Origin: Clostridia bacterium
Lineage (GTDB): Bacteria; Bacillota; Clostridia; Christensenellales; UBA1242
Length of the DNA: 64,000 nucleotides
Direction of reading: 5' to 3'
Assembly: GCA_023228225.1 (NCBI GenBank)
Contig: JALOBO010000007.1
Coordinates: 18,222 to 82,221, forward strand
Position numbers and translations under genes: made by a program. Of this stretch, positions 62,518-64,000 are shown piece after piece. Every line of letters begins with the position of its first letter. Position 1 is the stretch's first letter. The notes beneath the pieces are model-generated. The model was not told where the DNA came from, did not search any database, and worked only from the letters and a program-made list of their open reading frames with translations.

Positions 62518-64000
62518 TTATTTTTCTTCAAAGTGAGTTAAAGCACTAAAACTTGATATTGAAGACACTTTATCATCAGGTATTAAAAGATACTTCCACG
62601 GTTTTTTATTAAGTTGCTTATTATAAAGTGTTGCTATCTCACAGTATTTTAATGCCGTTCGTTTTTTTGACTGGACATCTTCATTTTCCATTTTTGTATG
62701 ATCTTTTACTTCAATTAAATATATTGCATTATCCGTTTCGGCTACAAAATCTGGCTCATATTGCTTTTCTCTTCCTTGTCCATAAAATAAATTAAACTGT
62801 TTTTCAGATGGTCTTAACCACTTTAAAATTTTGCTATCGTTTTCTAAAACTATTGCCATTATTTTTTCAGGTTCGCTGTCAAATTTATATAAATTGTGTG
62901 AGTCTTTATTAAATCCAGTAAATACCTGCTCGGCGATACTTCCCGTATATCTATCAAACAATTTTTTAATAGGATTTTTTAAATATCGTTCAAAATTATG
63001 CGGTAAAATTTTACTATATGAATACGCTATTGAAGTTTTTAATTCAGGTTCTGACACAAAAATGTGTTTTAGTATTTGTACAAAAATCAAATCAGCAATT
63101 TCAACTTTATAATTTTGCACAATATTTACAACATCTTTTTCATTAGTAAATCTATTTTTTATAACTTTTAAAGCCTGCCCAACTAATTTAAAAAGCAATT
63201 CGCTACAATCGTCATAAGAAATATCCGGCTTATCAATTAAAAGATTTATTATTGTATTTTCCGGACTTTCTATAAGTATATTTTTGGCTTCTATACCAGA
63301 TTCAGATATTTCATTACTCTTTAAATTTTGAAATACAAGCGTGCTTTTTGAAGGAACAAAGTTAAATGCATTACCAGAAGTATCAAGGTCAAAATCCTTA
63401 TAATTTAAATTTTGTTTATTATCTGGCATAACCGTAATTCGTGGTAACTCAATATTGTTTTTTGCAATTATTTTAGTTTGAATATCAATCATATTAACAA
63501 TCATTCTGTTATATATTTCACCGTAATCTTTTATTACAGAATTTGCCTCAACATTAGCAGAAATTTTTGAAATGACATTTTGCATTATTATTTCTTTATT
63601 TTCTTCTGTATTCAATTCGTTTAAGCTATTAACTGCATTTGCCTGCTTAGTAATTTCGTTGCTTGTAATTTCATTTATTATGTTTACTACTCTTTGTTCA
63701 TTTTCAGTAAACTCTTTGCCTACGCTTTCCATTTGCTGTTTTATTACCGCTGTCATCACTAACTTGGATTCTTGTTCTGCCTTAGTTTCGGATCTTACAA
63801 TTTGTTTAGGCTCAAGGTCAATATCTTCTGCATATATGACATTTTCTTTTCTTAAAATACTGTTTTCATCATTTGCTTGGTCCACAATTTCACGGAATTT
63901 ATCGTGTGCTACAATAGTAAGTCTGTCTACATCAATATTGCCCGTTATACGCCCATAAGGAAGCCGCAAGCCTCTTCCTATTGTCTGTTCTCTCAATGTC
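62518..64000 (-). CDS. res: Type III restriction enzyme, Res subunit, C-terminal part
   Basis: Res is the helicase-nuclease subunit of type III restriction-modification systems. The visible C-terminal ~493 residues begin with helicase motif VI (TLREQTIGRGLRLPYG), run through a long helical linker, and end in a PD-(D/E)xK nuclease domain: YEPDFVAETDNAIYLIEVKDH, with Asp, Glu and Lys in the expected spacing. The frame is open through the right window edge, so the first visible TTG is not the start; the helicase N-terminal half and the mod gene lie outside. It sits next to the tRNA-Leu hotspot, consistent with an acquired island. Confidence 0.85.
   Translation of the reverse strand, partial: TLREQTIGRGLRLPYGRITGNIDVDRLTIVAHDKFREIVDQANDENSILRKENVIYAEDIDLEPKQIVRSETKAEQESKLVMTAVIKQQMESVGKEFTENEQRVVNIINEITSNEITKQANAVNSLNELNTEENKEIIMQNVISKISANVEANSVIKDYGEIYNRMIVNMIDIQTKIIAKNNIELPRITVMPDNKQNLNYKDFDLDTSGNAFNFVPSKSTLVFQNLKSNEISESGIEAKNILIESPENTIINLLIDKPDISYDDCSELLFKLVGQALKVIKNRFTNEKDVVNIVQNYKVEIADLIFVQILKHIFVSEPELKTSIAYSYSKILPHNFERYLKNPIKKLFDRYTGSIAEQVFTGFNKDSHNLYKFDSEPEKIMAIVLENDSKILKWLRPSEKQFNLFYGQGREKQYEPDFVAETDNAIYLIEVKDHTKMENEDVQSKKRTALKYCEIATLYNKQLNKKPWKYLLIPDDKVSSISSFSALTHFEEK

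Overview
The window is a continuous piece of a low-GC (AT-rich), endospore-forming Firmicutes chromosome, most likely an uncultured or poorly sampled member of the Clostridia. The grounds are the end of a spoIIA operon (spoIIAB-sigF), SpoIIP, a PdaB-type deacetylase, the ctsR-mcsA-mcsB-clpC operon, long-form HPF, a DapL-type lysine/diaminopimelate pathway, an S-box (SAM-I) riboswitch, purine-rich ribosome binding sites and several TTG/GTG starts. I cannot name a genus. Almost everything is core chromosome. There is no rRNA, CRISPR array, intact prophage or complete insertion sequence.

Layout: 1-1115 spoIIAB (5' cut off) and sigF. 1116-1709 is a gene-free block of repeats. 1.7-8.3 kb holds a DAC-like nucleotide-domain protein, a TM2 protein, SpoIIP, an NrnA-type DHH phosphoesterase, a GGDEF protein and a YwaF-like membrane protein. 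8.4-11.2 kb is dapF-dapL-dapB. 11.3-14.7 kb has an ABC exporter and an exported RsgI-middle-domain protein. 14.9-23.8 kb has tRNA-Pro(AGG), folD, cysK, a DEAD-box helicase, proS, metK behind a SAM-I riboswitch, and a divergent glyA. 23.8-31 kb has a TetR-MMPL efflux pair, a degenerate HAD protein, tRNA-Pro(CGG), a novel HExxH protein, a two-OB SSB and PdaB. 31-44.6 kb has gyrase/topoisomerase subunits, murG, yhbY-obg-nth, a nucleoside phosphorylase, a DUF3343 protein divergent from a cysteine desulfurase-like gene, and an intracellular subtilase. 45-51.7 kb has an orphan PucR-type HTH with a degenerate ABC ATPase, hpf, and the CtsR heat-shock operon with its sigma-A promoter and CtsR operator. 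51.8-61.3 kb has dinB, an unknown membrane protein, a Gx-transporter/NusG-II/ApbE trio, lysS, a lytic transglycosylase and polA. 61.4-64 kb is accessory: tRNA-Leu(CAA), several partial copies of its 3' end on both strands, a possible structured RNA, and the 3' part of a type III restriction (Res) gene followed by a radical-SAM remnant.

The least explained signal is non-coding. A dispersed element of about 160 bp occurs in four full copies and one internally deleted copy. It has a terminal hairpin with an invertible 9-nt loop, a long central hairpin, and an enclosing stem. The stems are kept while their sequences change together, which indicates selection on folding. One copy supplies the last nine codons and the stop of folD. 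A second palindromic family of about 80 bp occurs twice, each time just downstream of a minus-strand gene. Together with the tRNA-Leu region these are the best candidates for something undescribed. I see no convincing new multi-gene defence or biosynthetic system within the window.
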